Shown: one piece after another, positions 1 through 7,867 of the stretch | Numbering within the stretch: the first letter of the stretch is position 1 | Layout of the letters: each line of letters starts with the position of its first letter | DNA from: Alphaproteobacteria bacterium | GTDB lineage: Bacteria > Pseudomonadota > Alphaproteobacteria > BOG-932 > Roseiterribacteraceae | Direction of reading: 5' to 3' | NCBI GenBank assembly: GCA_903970575.1 | Contig: CAJCJC010000239.1 | Location: forward strand, 1-11,819 | DNA length: 11,819 nt | The notes under the pieces: generated by a model | What the model was told of the DNA's origin: nothing | Databases searched by the model: none | The model's input: only the letters and a program-made list of their open reading frames with translations | Position numbers and translations under genes: made by a program

Positions 1-62
1 TCAAGGAGCGCGCGGCCGAGCGGTGACACATCCGTAATTCTCGACCACCAGCACTCAAGGCA

Positions 63-2579
63 TCAGGCCGCGGCCACCGGGATTGGGATGTAAGAGGCGA
101 GTTTGGCGAGAAGAAGCGCCGCGTCGATCGGTTTTGAGACATAGTCGTCCATACCCGCGCCGAGCAGTTCCTCGCGCACGCCGCTTAAGGCATGCGCGGT
201 CATCGCTATGATCGGAATTTTCGATTTCGGGCCGACGAGGGCGCGAATCATGGCGGTCGCCTGGATTCCATCGACCTGGGGCATCTGAATATCCATCAGA
301 ACAACGTCGTAGTCCTTCAGGCATACGGCGTCGAAAGCATGTTGCCCGTTCTCGGCGATGTCGACGGTGTGGCCCTGGCGACCGAGCAACGCCACGGCGA
401 ATTTCTGGTTTATCCGGTTGTCCTCGGCCAGCAATACGCGCAGCCCAGACGGCGCGAGCTCCGGCGGTCTCGTCTCGGTCGCGACAAGAACAGATGCGGG
501 CGGGCCGCCGGCCTCACGCTTTTCGGCGCGCAAAGCGGCGAGGCGCTGAACCAGATCGTGTTGGCGAAGCGGCTTCTCCAGGATTGCGTCAAGATCGAAC
601 CGGGCGGACGCGGAATGACCATGCGCGCCCGCCGATGAAAGCAATACAAGCTTGGCCTCCCTAAGCGCTGGCTGGGCGCGGATCATCTCGGCCACCGCCT
701 CCCCCGATAGGCCCGGCATCATCTGATCAAGGATGACGACATCATAGGGTCGCCCAGCGCGCTGAGCGCGCTCCATCTCGGGCAGGGTGTCGATCGCTTC
801 GCCAAGGCAAACGATTTCGATTCCGGCCGCGCCTAGCTGTCGAACGAGTATTTCAAGGTTCATAGGCACGTCGTCGACAGCAAGAACACGCAATCCATCA
901 AGGCGCGACGTGGTGGCCGCTACTTTTTCGCCTTCTCGTTCGAGCGCGCGGGGCAGCGGCAGTTCGAACCAGAAGACGGAGCCCGTTCCCAGGCTGCTTT
1001 CCACGCCGATCGCGCCATCCATGAGCTCCACCAATTGCCGGCAGATAGCCAACCCGAGGCCTGTTCCACCGTATCGACGGGTAACCGAGTTATCCGCCTG
1101 GCTGAATTTCTCGAAGACGCGGGATCGGACGGATTCCGCCAGGCCAATCCCGGTATCCTTTACCTCAACCCGTACGCGCTGATCCGCGTGAGCAACCATC
1201 GAGACCTGGACAAGAACCCCGCCGCGCTCGGTGAACTTGATGCCGTTTCCCATCAGGTTGAGAAGAACCTGACGTATACGCAAAGGGTCTCCATGGAAGA
1301 ACCCGCGCACGGACGGTTCAATAAATACCCCTATATCGATATTTTTCGCGTGGGCGCTTGGCGCGAGAAACAATGCGGCGCTTTCAACGATATCGGCGAG
1401 ATCGAAATCGATTCGCTCGATCTGAACCTTGCCCGCTTCCAGCTTTGAGATATCGAGGATATCGTTGATGATCATCAACAGGGCTTCGCCCGATTCTCGT
1501 ACGGCGTCGGCATAACGCCGTTGCTCATCGTTCAGGGCGGTCCCAAGCAGCAGGCCGCTCATGCCAAGTACGCCGTTCATCGGGGTCCTGATTTCGTGGC
1601 TCATATTGGCGAGGAACTCGCTCTTGGCGATGTTGGCGGCGTTCGCCCTGATCTCCGCCTGCATGAGTTCGCGGCCCCGCGCCGCCAAATTGGCGGCGGC
1701 GCGCCCAAGGCTTAACGCCGCCCACAACACGATAATCGTCAGAATGACAATCACGGCGGCGACAAAGACCGCGATGCCCGTCGCCGGATTCATGAAACCG
1801 GTATGCTGACCGACGCCCCAGAGCAGACCGAGCGCGATCGGGATTAACGTGACGGCCGGCAAGAGGCGACGGGCGAGCACGCCGCCCAAGGTCTGGTTGG
1901 TCACGATTGCGATAAAGGCCCGATGGGGCCGGAAAGCGAAGATGCTGAGTGCGCATAACAAAAAAGAAATCGCGGTAACAAGCGCCATCGGTACGAAGCT
2001 GGTTACGCCATACAGCTTCAGCGCGCCGAAAATATATCCTACGATCGCCGTCACCGCGACCTGGGCTGCGATAAAGGCAATCAACTGCGACGCCCAAATA
2101 GCCCAGCGGTTCATCAGACTGGCCAATATCAACGACGCCCCGATACACATGAAGCAGAAGGCGCTGTGCGGAGCCATCGCGTTGGTGTTGAGCGTTCCAT
2201 CGCCAATCAGCTTGGACGCGAAGATGATCCGGTCGACGCCTGTATCCGCCCCCGCGACCAAATCCCGCAACTTGATGGCCCCGACGGCGAAAACAAAGGC
2301 GCCCGCCGCGATCCGAAAAAGTTCAGGACGGATGAACCAGGCAGCATGCGGCCGCGCGCGACGCGGCGCGAGTTGCGCCATGCCGATCACCAAACAGCCA
2401 AGGGCCGACGTTGGATTCATCGCGGTGATATGCGGCACCAGTCGCTTGAAAATATCCCGATCGAACGCCCAGCCGAAAAGCACCGCTAGTGCAATCAGGA
2501 CCACGACCAATCCAGTCAGCCGCGCGATGAGCGGCATGGCGAACCCGCGCCGCCTCCAGCTCATTTTTGTAAACGGCAT
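63..2579 (-). CDS. Membrane-bound hybrid histidine kinase with two receiver domains
   Basis: This is a sensor kinase of about 838 aa from the ATG at 2579. The frame stays open to a TTG at 2624 (853 aa; residue numbers below use that longer form). About eight hydrophobic segments fill residues 33-305, followed by a short linker helix. The HisKA dimerisation box has H343 in [10 protein letters not shown]. The HATPase_c domain has N460, DTGIG at 490-494 and GTGLGL at 520-525. Two receiver domains follow: REC1 (about 578-698; D584, D585, D633, K684) and REC2 (about 727-845; E734, D735, D778, K831). Both look intact, and there is no Hpt domain. Neither start has a clear Shine-Dalgarno; an AT-rich stretch at about 2606-2622 could hold a promoter, which favours the ATG. 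The input signal is unknown because the membrane region matches no sensor I recognise. The phosphorelay partner is not in the window. Its place downstream of methylamine genes on the same strand is suggestive only. Confidence 0.93.
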   Translation of the reverse strand: MPFTKMSWRRRGFAMPLIARLTGLVVVLIALAVLFGWAFDRDIFKRLVPHITAMNPTSALGCLVIGMAQLAPRRARPHAAWFIRPELFRIAAGAFVFAVGAIKLRDLVAGADTGVDRIIFASKLIGDGTLNTNAMAPHSAFCFMCIGASLILASLMNRWAIWASQLIAFIAAQVAVTAIVGYIFGALKLYGVTSFVPMALVTAISFLLCALSIFAFRPHRAFIAIVTNQTLGGVLARRLLPAVTLIPIALGLLWGVGQHTGFMNPATGIAVFVAAVIVILTIIVLWAALSLGRAAANLAARGRELMQAEIRANAANIAKSEFLANMSHEIRTPMNGVLGMSGLLLGTALNDEQRRYADAVRESGEALLMIINDILDISKLEAGKVQIERIDFDLADIVESAALFLAPSAHAKNIDIGVFIEPSVRGFFHGDPLRIRQVLLNLMGNGIKFTERGGVLVQVSMVAHADQRVRVEVKDTGIGLAESVRSRVFEKFSQADNSVTRRYGGTGLGLAICRQLVELMDGAIGVESSLGTGSVFWFELPLPRALEREGEKVAATTSRLDGLRVLAVDDVPMNLEILVRQLGAAGIEIVCLGEAIDTLPEMERAQRAGRPYDVVILDQMMPGLSGEAVAEMIRAQPALREAKLVLLSSAGAHGHSASARFDLDAILEKPLRQHDLVQRLAALRAEKREAGGPPASVLVATETRPPELAPSGLRVLLAEDNRINQKFAVALLGRQGHTVDIAENGQHAFDAVCLKDYDVVLMDIQMPQVDGIQATAMIRALVGPKSKIPIIAMTAHALSGVREELLGAGMDDYVSKPIDAALLLAKLASYIPIPVAAA

Positions 2580-2663
2580 TTTACTAGCCCGGATAAATGA
2601 TCCAGGACCAGTTTTATTAAACAAATGTTGACCGGTAAAGCGTCGATTTAGAAATGCGGCGTT

Positions 2664-3476
2664 CTAATTACCGATTATTTCGTCCGTCCAAACCTTGAAC
2701 CCCACGAGGGCGTTGGGCCCAAAGCTATTGCTGATCGCGACGTCGGTTGCGTCCCGGCCCCGGCCGATCACGATATGGCCGATCCGCGCCTCGCCGTGAC
2801 GGGCGTCGAATGTGTACCACTCGCCATCCAAGAAAACCTCGAACCAGGCCGAGAAATCCATCGGCCCGGGAAGCGGCGGCACGCGGATATCGCCCAGATA
2901 GCCGGTGCAGTACCTAGCTGGGATGTTCATGCAACGGCAGAAGGCGACGGCGAGATGCGTGAAGTCGCGGCAGACCCCAATCCGCTCGTTATAGGCCTCC
3001 CAGGCGGTCCGGGTGTGGCGGGCGTATTGGTACCCGAAGGTAATGTGATTATGGACGTAATCGACGATCGCCTGCACCCGTCCCCAGCCCGGCGCGATAT
3101 GTCCAAAAAGATTCCAAGCAGTATCCGACAAACGGTCGGTCTCGCAATATCGGCTGCCCAACAGGAATATCAGAACGTCCGAAGGCAACTGCTCCACCGG
3201 CATCTGGCGAGCTTGCGGCGCGAAGCGATCCGGCAATCCGCTGTCGTTGACCACCGTATCGGTGGTCAACTTGATTTGCCCGGCGGGAGCGACCAGCCGG
3301 GTGCACCAATTCCCAAACCCGTCATAATAGCCCGCATAGGGAACAAACGGGTCGGTGCGCATCTCATCCGGGGCGGTGAGGTCCCGCTGCCGCGATGAAT
3401 GGATGTTCAGCATCAACAGCATCGGGGTGGGCTGGAAGCAATTATAGATCAGTTCGTAGCCGACGCGGATTTCCAC
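2664..3476 (-). CDS. Transglutaminase-like cysteine protease-fold protein
   Basis: This 270-aa protein has an N-terminal beta-rich domain typical of bacterial transglutaminase-like proteins (COG1305), then a papain-like transglutaminase core. The nucleophile box is GVCRDFTHLAVAFCR with C169, and the Asp box is WYTFDARH with D224. The usual catalytic His, expected in a [H]AWxE motif, is Ser209 here (MDFSAWFEVF). The substrate is unknown; relatives include peptidases and amidases as well as cross-linking enzymes. No signal peptide is visible, so it is probably cytoplasmic. The start is GTG: an in-frame TAA lies five codons upstream and AAGGA at 3486-3490 is 9 nt before it. It lies 124 nt downstream of the N-formylglutamate amidohydrolase gene and 84 nt upstream of the kinase ATG. 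Such proteins often act near amide-bond chemistry on glutamyl groups, but a link to gamma-glutamylmethylamide would be speculation. Confidence 0.9.
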   Translation of the reverse strand: MEIRVGYELIYNCFQPTPMLLMLNIHSSRQRDLTAPDEMRTDPFVPYAGYYDGFGNWCTRLVAPAGQIKLTTDTVVNDSGLPDRFAPQARQMPVEQLPSDVLIFLLGSRYCETDRLSDTAWNLFGHIAPGWGRVQAIVDYVHNHITFGYQYARHTRTAWEAYNERIGVCRDFTHLAVAFCRCMNIPARYCTGYLGDIRVPPLPGPMDFSAWFEVFLDGEWYTFDARHGEARIGHIVIGRGRDATDVAISNSFGPNALVGFKVWTDEIIGN

Positions 3477-3485
3477 GATTGACCG

Positions 3486-3490
3486 TCCTT
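3486..3490 (-). promoter_or_regulatory. Ribosome binding site deciding the GTG start of the transglutaminase-like gene
   Basis: On the minus strand AAGGA lies 9 nt before the GTG at 3476. An in-frame TAA at 3489-3491 overlaps it, so no upstream start is possible in this frame. Confidence 0.6.
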
Positions 3491-3600
3491 ACGCGCGAAT
3501 AGGTGATACCTCGCCGATGACTGTCACGGTCACGTCGAGACCAACGAATGAAGCAGTAAGCCCGACAAAGGTTCCCTTGCAAAGGAGCGCAAACGCACCC

Positions 3601-4383
3601 TCACGCGATGTTCATCCATGCCAATCCGAGAGCATCGGCCAGACGATCCGCCCATGCTTCCTGACCGGGAGGGGCGGCGATCAAATCCTGACGGATTTCG
3701 ATCTCGGCATAGGGCGCGCCCCGCCGTTCGGCATGGACGGGGATCGTATAGTCGCTTTCATCGCTGACCGCATAGGGCTCGTTTTCGCCGACACAGAGGC
3801 CCCCATAGCTGCGCAACGCGGCAATCAGAGGATGCGCGAGCCTGGCGTCGCGGTTATAGAGCAGCCCCGCATGCCAGGGCCGGACGACGCCCTTATAGAC
3901 CGGGGTGAAGCTATGAATCGCGATCAGCGCCGTCGGCAGGTTTTCGCGAGCGCGGCGATCAAGCTCGGCGGCGATGCGGTTATGATAGGGCGTGAAGATT
4001 TCCGCTATGCGCGCCGCCCGATCGGGAACGCTCAGCGCCAAATTGCCTGGGATTTCGGTATGCTCGCTGATGGTGACGATGGAGGTGTCCACGGCGGGAT
4101 CGCGGTTGCAGTCGATCACCAGCCGGGAATAATTCTGCAGGATGGCGAAGGCGGAGAGCCTCGCGGCCAGCAAGCGCGCCACTCCCGCCGCGCCGATATC
4201 CCAACCGATATGCCGCCAGCGCTCCGCCTCCGAAATGCCGAGGGTTCCAAGCGCGCGCGGAATCCGATGGGCGGCGTGATCGCAGACGATCAGGAACGGC
4301 GAGGCGTTGGGGCGCCCGACAGTCATGAAGGCTGCTGGCTCGTCGGAGGCTAGGAGGGTAGCGCGAAAAGGCGTGTCTTGCAT
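3601..4383 (-). CDS. N-formylglutamate amidohydrolase family protein
   Basis: This 260-aa protein belongs to the N-formylglutamate amidohydrolase family (PF05013, COG3931-like), whose HutG members hydrolyse N-formyl-L-glutamate to formate and glutamate. Visible family motifs are the metal-site-like CDHAAHRIP (D35, H36), the NYSRLVIDCNR block (84-94), the IHSFTP block with H157, RPWHAG (168-173) and the C-terminal EIEIRQDL (227-234). The length is normal for the family and there is no signal peptide. The ATG at 4383 has only a weak upstream AGG. No other histidine-degradation (hut) gene is present. Instead it follows gmaS by 95 nt on the same strand, so a role in one-carbon/glutamate salvage linked to methylamine use is a reasonable inference. 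Many members of this family are uncharacterised, so the exact substrate is not certain. Confidence 0.88.
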   Translation of the reverse strand: MQDTPFRATLLASDEPAAFMTVGRPNASPFLIVCDHAAHRIPRALGTLGISEAERWRHIGWDIGAAGVARLLAARLSAFAILQNYSRLVIDCNRDPAVDTSIVTISEHTEIPGNLALSVPDRAARIAEIFTPYHNRIAAELDRRARENLPTALIAIHSFTPVYKGVVRPWHAGLLYNRDARLAHPLIAALRSYGGLCVGENEPYAVSDESDYTIPVHAERRGAPYAEIEIRQDLIAAPPGQEAWADRLADALGLAWMNIA

Positions 4384-4478
4384 GCGGCGAACCTAAACCA
4401 ATTCAACGGTTCCGTCCGCCATGTTGTAGCGGCGGATTTGGCGCCTGTCGTCCGGATGGAGCGGCCGGTCGTACCGAA

Positions 4479-5780
4479 TCAGCAATCCAGCGTCGATTCC
4501 CGTTCCCACTCCGTCAAATGGCGTGAATAGGCGTTCCAGTCGGTATGACGGAGCTTGAGGTAGGACTCGATCAGTTCCGCGCCCAATCCGGCCTTCAGCA
4601 CGGTCGATTTTTCCAGCGCGCGGAGCGCGTCGAGCAGGTTGAGCGGCAGGCGCTTGGCGTCGGCCACCGTGTGCCCATCGGTGTACATGTTGATGTCAAG
4701 GCGCTTACCGGGATCGCGTTTTTCACGGATGCCGTCCAGGCCAGCGGCGGCGATGGCGGCCTGGAGCAAATAAGGGTTGGCGGCGCCGTCTGGCAGGCGG
4801 AATTCGAACCGTCCGGCTTCAGGAATGCGGATCATATGAGTTCGGTTATTGCCTGAATAGGTCACGGTGTTGGGGGCCCAGGTGGCGCCGGAGACGGTGC
4901 GGGGCGCGTTTATCCGCTTATAGGAATTCACCGTTGGGTTGGTGATGGCGCACACCGCGTCCGCCGCGTTGATCAGACCTCCAATGAACTGATAGGCGAG
5001 GGCCGAGACGCCAAGCTCCCCATCCGGGTCCTCGAACAGGTTCTCGTCGCCTTTCCACAGCGAGACGTGGGCGTGACAGCCGCTGCCTGTCAGGTTGGCG
5101 AACGGCTTGGGCATGAAGGTGGCGCGAAAGCCGTGCTTCTCGGCGACCGATTTGGCCATGAACTTAAAAAAGGAATGCCGATCCGCGGTGACGATGGCGC
5201 TGTCGTAATGCCAGTTCATCTCGAACTGGCCGTTCGCGTCCTCATGGTCGTTCTGGTACGGCTTCCAGCCGAGCGCCAGCATGGCGTCGCAAATCTCGGT
5301 GATCACGTCATAGCGGCGCATCAGCGCGGATTGGTCATAGCATGGCTTTTCCTGGCCGTCGGCCGCGTCGCTGATCGACTTGCCGTCCGGCGTAACCAGG
5401 AAGAATTCGCATTCGACGCCCGTTTTCAGCTCATAACCGTCGGCCTTCAGGGCCGCCACGACGCGCTTCAACGTGTTACGCGGCCCCTGCTCCACCTCTT
5501 TGCCGTCCATCCACAGATCGGCGGCGAGCCAGCCGACCTCCGGCTTCCAGGGCAATTGGATCAAACTGTCGGGATCCGGAACCGCGAACAGATCGGGGTG
5601 GGCCGGCGTCATATCGAGCCATGTGGCGAAGCCGGCGAAGGACGCCCCGGCCTTGACCATGCCGCCGATAGCCGAGGCTGGCACAAGCTTTGCGCGCTGT
5701 GCGCCAAACAGGTCGGTGTAGGAAATCAGGAAATATTTCAGTCCGAGCTCTTTCGCCGAACTTACCAAATCTATCGACAT
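4479..5780 (-). CDS. gmaS: Gamma-glutamylmethylamide synthetase (glutamine synthetase family, GlnT type)
   Basis: This 433-aa glutamine synthetase-fold enzyme most likely joins monomethylamine to the gamma-carboxyl of glutamate with ATP, the entry step of the N-methylglutamate pathway. Sequence signs are the metal-binding GVECEF (E123, E125), NDHEDANGQFEMNW with E180 and E187, the ATP-site GSGCHAHVSLW (232-242), NPTVNSYKR (281-289), and EFRLPDGAANPYL with R328. The length matches GmaS/GlnT proteins, and the sequence lacks the adenylylation-loop style of GlnA. The start is ATG with GAGGGG ending 6 nt upstream. It lies 14 nt after mgsC, so it is surely co-transcribed with mgsABC, and this linkage favours GmaS over an assimilatory glutamine synthetase. 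It would act in the cytoplasm and feed gamma-glutamylmethylamide to MgsABC. Confidence 0.95.
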   Translation of the reverse strand: MSIDLVSSAKELGLKYFLISYTDLFGAQRAKLVPASAIGGMVKAGASFAGFATWLDMTPAHPDLFAVPDPDSLIQLPWKPEVGWLAADLWMDGKEVEQGPRNTLKRVVAALKADGYELKTGVECEFFLVTPDGKSISDAADGQEKPCYDQSALMRRYDVITEICDAMLALGWKPYQNDHEDANGQFEMNWHYDSAIVTADRHSFFKFMAKSVAEKHGFRATFMPKPFANLTGSGCHAHVSLWKGDENLFEDPDGELGVSALAYQFIGGLINAADAVCAITNPTVNSYKRINAPRTVSGATWAPNTVTYSGNNRTHMIRIPEAGRFEFRLPDGAANPYLLQAAIAAAGLDGIREKRDPGKRLDINMYTDGHTVADAKRLPLNLLDALRALEKSTVLKAGLGAELIESYLKLRHTDWNAYSRHLTEWERESTLDC

Positions 5781-5794
5781 GTCCTACCCCTCGA

Positions 5795-7132
5795 TCAAAT
5801 CTGGCCGGTTACGCCCGGTATCCAGGATGTGCCGGCGAGCGGCACGCGCGCCATCGCCGCCGCCTCGATCGTCAGCGCCACCAGATCCTCCGGCTCCAAA
5901 TTATGGACATGGCTTTTGCCGCAGGCCCGGGCGATCGTCTGCGTCTCCAGCGTCAGCACCGCGAGGTAATTGGCCAGACGCCGCCCCGCCGCGATCGGGT
6001 CGAGCCGCCCGGTCAAAAGCGGGTCCTGCGTGGTGATCCCGGCCGGATCGCGGCCCTCATGCCAATCGTCGTAGGCGCCGGCGGTGCTGCCAAGCGCCTG
6101 ATATTCGGCCTCGAGCGCCGGATCGTTATCACCGAGCGCGACCAGGGCCGCCGTGCCGATCGAAACCGCGTCGGCGCCAAGGGCCAGCGCCTTGGCCACG
6201 TCCGCGCCGTTGCGGACGCCACCCGAAACGATCAACTGAACCTTGCGATGAAGCCCCAAATCCTGCAGCGCCTGAACCGCGGGGCGGATCGCGGACAGGA
6301 TCGGAAGGCCTACATTCTCAATGAAGACCTCCTGGGTCGCCGCCGTGCCGCCCTGCATGCCGTCCAGCACGACAACATCGGCGCCCGATTTGGCGGCGAG
6401 CGCGGTGTCGTAATAAGGCCGCGCCGCACCGACTTTCACATAGATAGGCTTTTCCCAATCGGTAATCTCCCGCAGCTCTTCGATCTTAATCTCCAGATCG
6501 TCCGGGCCGGTCCAGTCCGGGTGGCGGCAGGCCGAGCGCTGATCGATGCCCTCAGGCAGGGTGCGCATACGGGCGACGCGGGGGGAAATCTTCTGGCCCA
6601 GCAACATGCCGCCGCCGCCGGGCTTGGCGCCCTGGCCGATCACCACCTCGATCGCGTCGGCCTTGCGCAGATCGTCCGGGTTCATGCCATAGCGTGAGGG
6701 AAGGTATTGATAGACCAGGGCTGTCGAGTGACCCCGCTCCTCCGGCGTCATGCCGCCATCGCCGGTGGTGGTGGACGTGCCCATGGCTGAGGCGCCGCGC
6801 CCCAACGCTTCCTTGGCGTTGCCCGAAAGCGAGCCGAAGCTCATGCCCGCGATCGTGATCGGGATTTTAAGATGGATCGGCTTTTTCGCGAACCGGGCGC
6901 CGAGCGTCACTTCCGTGCCGCAGCGCTCGCGATAGCCCTCCAACGGATAGCGGCTGATCGAGGCGCCGAGGAACAGCAGGTCGTCGAAATGCGGAACCTT
7001 GCGCTTCGCCCCGGCGCCGCGAATATCATAGATTCCGGTCGCGGCGGCGCGACGAATTTCCGCCAGCGTATAATCGTCGAAGGTCGCGGATTTGCGCGGC
7101 GGCGTGCGTGGCGTGTCGGTCATTTTTGTCAT
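5795..7132 (-). CDS. mgsC: N-methylglutamate synthase subunit C (FMN-binding glutamate synthase-type)
   Basis: This 445-aa protein carries the FMN-binding synthase barrel of glutamate synthase (GltS/Glu_synthase domain). In NMG synthase this subunit performs the reductive transfer to 2-oxoglutarate that yields N-methylglutamate. Visible blocks are IAGMSFGSLSGNAKEALGRG (94-113), GQGAKPGGGGMLLGQKI (166-182), YVKVGA (231-236), LDGMQGGTAATQ (256-267) and IVSGGVRNGADVAKALALGA (301-320). Only three cysteines are present (C71, C202, C404) and they are far apart. The region corresponding to the CxxxxxCP iron-sulphur motif of ordinary GltB instead reads HEGRDPAGITTQDP (358-371). Start choice: ATG at 7132 or 7123, neither with a good Shine-Dalgarno. 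The 9-nt gap to mgsB suggests translational coupling. The order mgsA-mgsB-mgsC-gmaS matches known NMG clusters. Confidence 0.94.
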   Translation of the reverse strand: MTKMTDTPRTPPRKSATFDDYTLAEIRRAAATGIYDIRGAGAKRKVPHFDDLLFLGASISRYPLEGYRERCGTEVTLGARFAKKPIHLKIPITIAGMSFGSLSGNAKEALGRGASAMGTSTTTGDGGMTPEERGHSTALVYQYLPSRYGMNPDDLRKADAIEVVIGQGAKPGGGGMLLGQKISPRVARMRTLPEGIDQRSACRHPDWTGPDDLEIKIEELREITDWEKPIYVKVGAARPYYDTALAAKSGADVVVLDGMQGGTAATQEVFIENVGLPILSAIRPAVQALQDLGLHRKVQLIVSGGVRNGADVAKALALGADAVSIGTAALVALGDNDPALEAEYQALGSTAGAYDDWHEGRDPAGITTQDPLLTGRLDPIAAGRRLANYLAVLTLETQTIARACGKSHVHNLEPEDLVALTIEAAAMARVPLAGTSWIPGVTGQI

Positions 7133-7141
7133 GGGCGCGCT

Positions 7142-7867
7142 TTAATAGCTCGACGCGTTGTCGATGTGAAAATGGTAGAGCGTTCGGGCCGAGCCGTAGC
7201 GCTTGAAGTCGGAGACATCGACCTGCCCGTCGACGCCAGCGCGTTTCAGTTTTTCGAACAGCTCCGCCTTGTGCTCGTCGCGCATAACCTTGACCACGCA
7301 ATCCGCGCCTAGGCTGGCGACCGCGCCGCGAACATAAAGATGCGCCTCATAGATGGAATCGCCGAGCGCCTCGCCCGCATCTCCCAGCACCGTCAGGGCG
7401 CCCGCCTGCGCCATGAAGGCGGACATGTGGCCGATAGAGCCTTTGACGATGATATCGACGCCCTTCATCGAAATGCCGCACCGTGCGCCGGCGTTGCCAT
7501 CGATCACCAGCGTTCCGCCATGGGCGGTGGCGCCGGCGGCCTGGCTGGCGTCTCCTTTCACATGCACGAAGCCGGACATCATGTTCTCGGCGACGCCGAC
7601 GCCAGCGTTGCCGTGGATAACGACATGCGCTTGCTGATTCATGCCGGCGCAGTAATAGCCGACATGCCCATCGATATCGATTTGAATCGGCGCGGCCAGG
7701 CCAACCGCGATGGCGTGGCGACCGCGGGGATTGAGGACGCGCCAATAGCCCTGATTAGTCTCCCGGCCGATGCCATGCAGGACCGCGTTCAGCCCACGAA
7801 CGGTTTCCGTTTCAAGGTCGATGGCATGCGGGGCGGCGACATCGGAATCGTGGATCGTGGCGCTCAA
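7142..7867 (-). CDS. mgsB: N-methylglutamate synthase subunit B (GXGXG beta-helix domain)
   Basis: This 241-aa protein corresponds to the C-terminal GXGXG domain of glutamate synthase large subunits, split off as a separate polypeptide in NMG synthase. Repeated glycine-rich turns mark beta-helix coils: DGHVGYYCAGMN (66-77), HGNAGVGVAENM (85-96), DGNAGARCGISMKG (123-136) and LGDAGEALGDSIYEAHLYVRG (about 161-181). The role is structural, linking the amidotransferase and FMN subunits. The only plausible start near the mgsA end is TTG at 7867, giving a TTGA overlap with the mgsA stop. The next in-frame Met is residue 76, inside the conserved domain, so the TTG or another upstream near-cognate start must be used. 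Translation is probably coupled to mgsA. Confidence 0.92.
   Translation of the reverse strand: MSATIHDSDVAAPHAIDLETETVRGLNAVLHGIGRETNQGYWRVLNPRGRHAIAVGLAAPIQIDIDGHVGYYCAGMNQQAHVVIHGNAGVGVAENMMSGFVHVKGDASQAAGATAHGGTLVIDGNAGARCGISMKGVDIIVKGSIGHMSAFMAQAGALTVLGDAGEALGDSIYEAHLYVRGAVASLGADCVVKVMRDEHKAELFEKLKRAGVDGQVDVSDFKRYGSARTLYHFHIDNASSY

Noticed and set aside
1..62. Possible gene start or end at the left edge
   Set aside because: Too short to support a reading frame; no motif, hairpin or ribosome site was seen.
1849..2631. 260-aa open frame on the plus strand opposite the kinase membrane region
   Set aside because: It mirrors the hydrophobic segments of the kinase on the other strand and has no family features.
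3477..3600. GGAAC and CGTT boxes on the minus strand resembling an EcfG stress promoter
   Set aside because: The spacing is about 24 nt instead of 16-17, so it does not fit.
3517..4353. 278-aa open frame on the plus strand
   Set aside because: It is opposite the N-formylglutamate amidohydrolase gene, which has clear family motifs; this frame has none.
4415..4436. Hairpin TCCGCC-N10-GGCGGA downstream of gmaS
   Set aside because: Only a 6-bp stem with a 10-nt loop and no T-run on the minus strand, so not a convincing terminator.
5690..6697. 335-aa open frame on the plus strand opposite mgsC
   Set aside because: Arg/Ala-rich translation with no recognisable domain, lying wholly opposite well-conserved genes; a high-GC antisense shadow.
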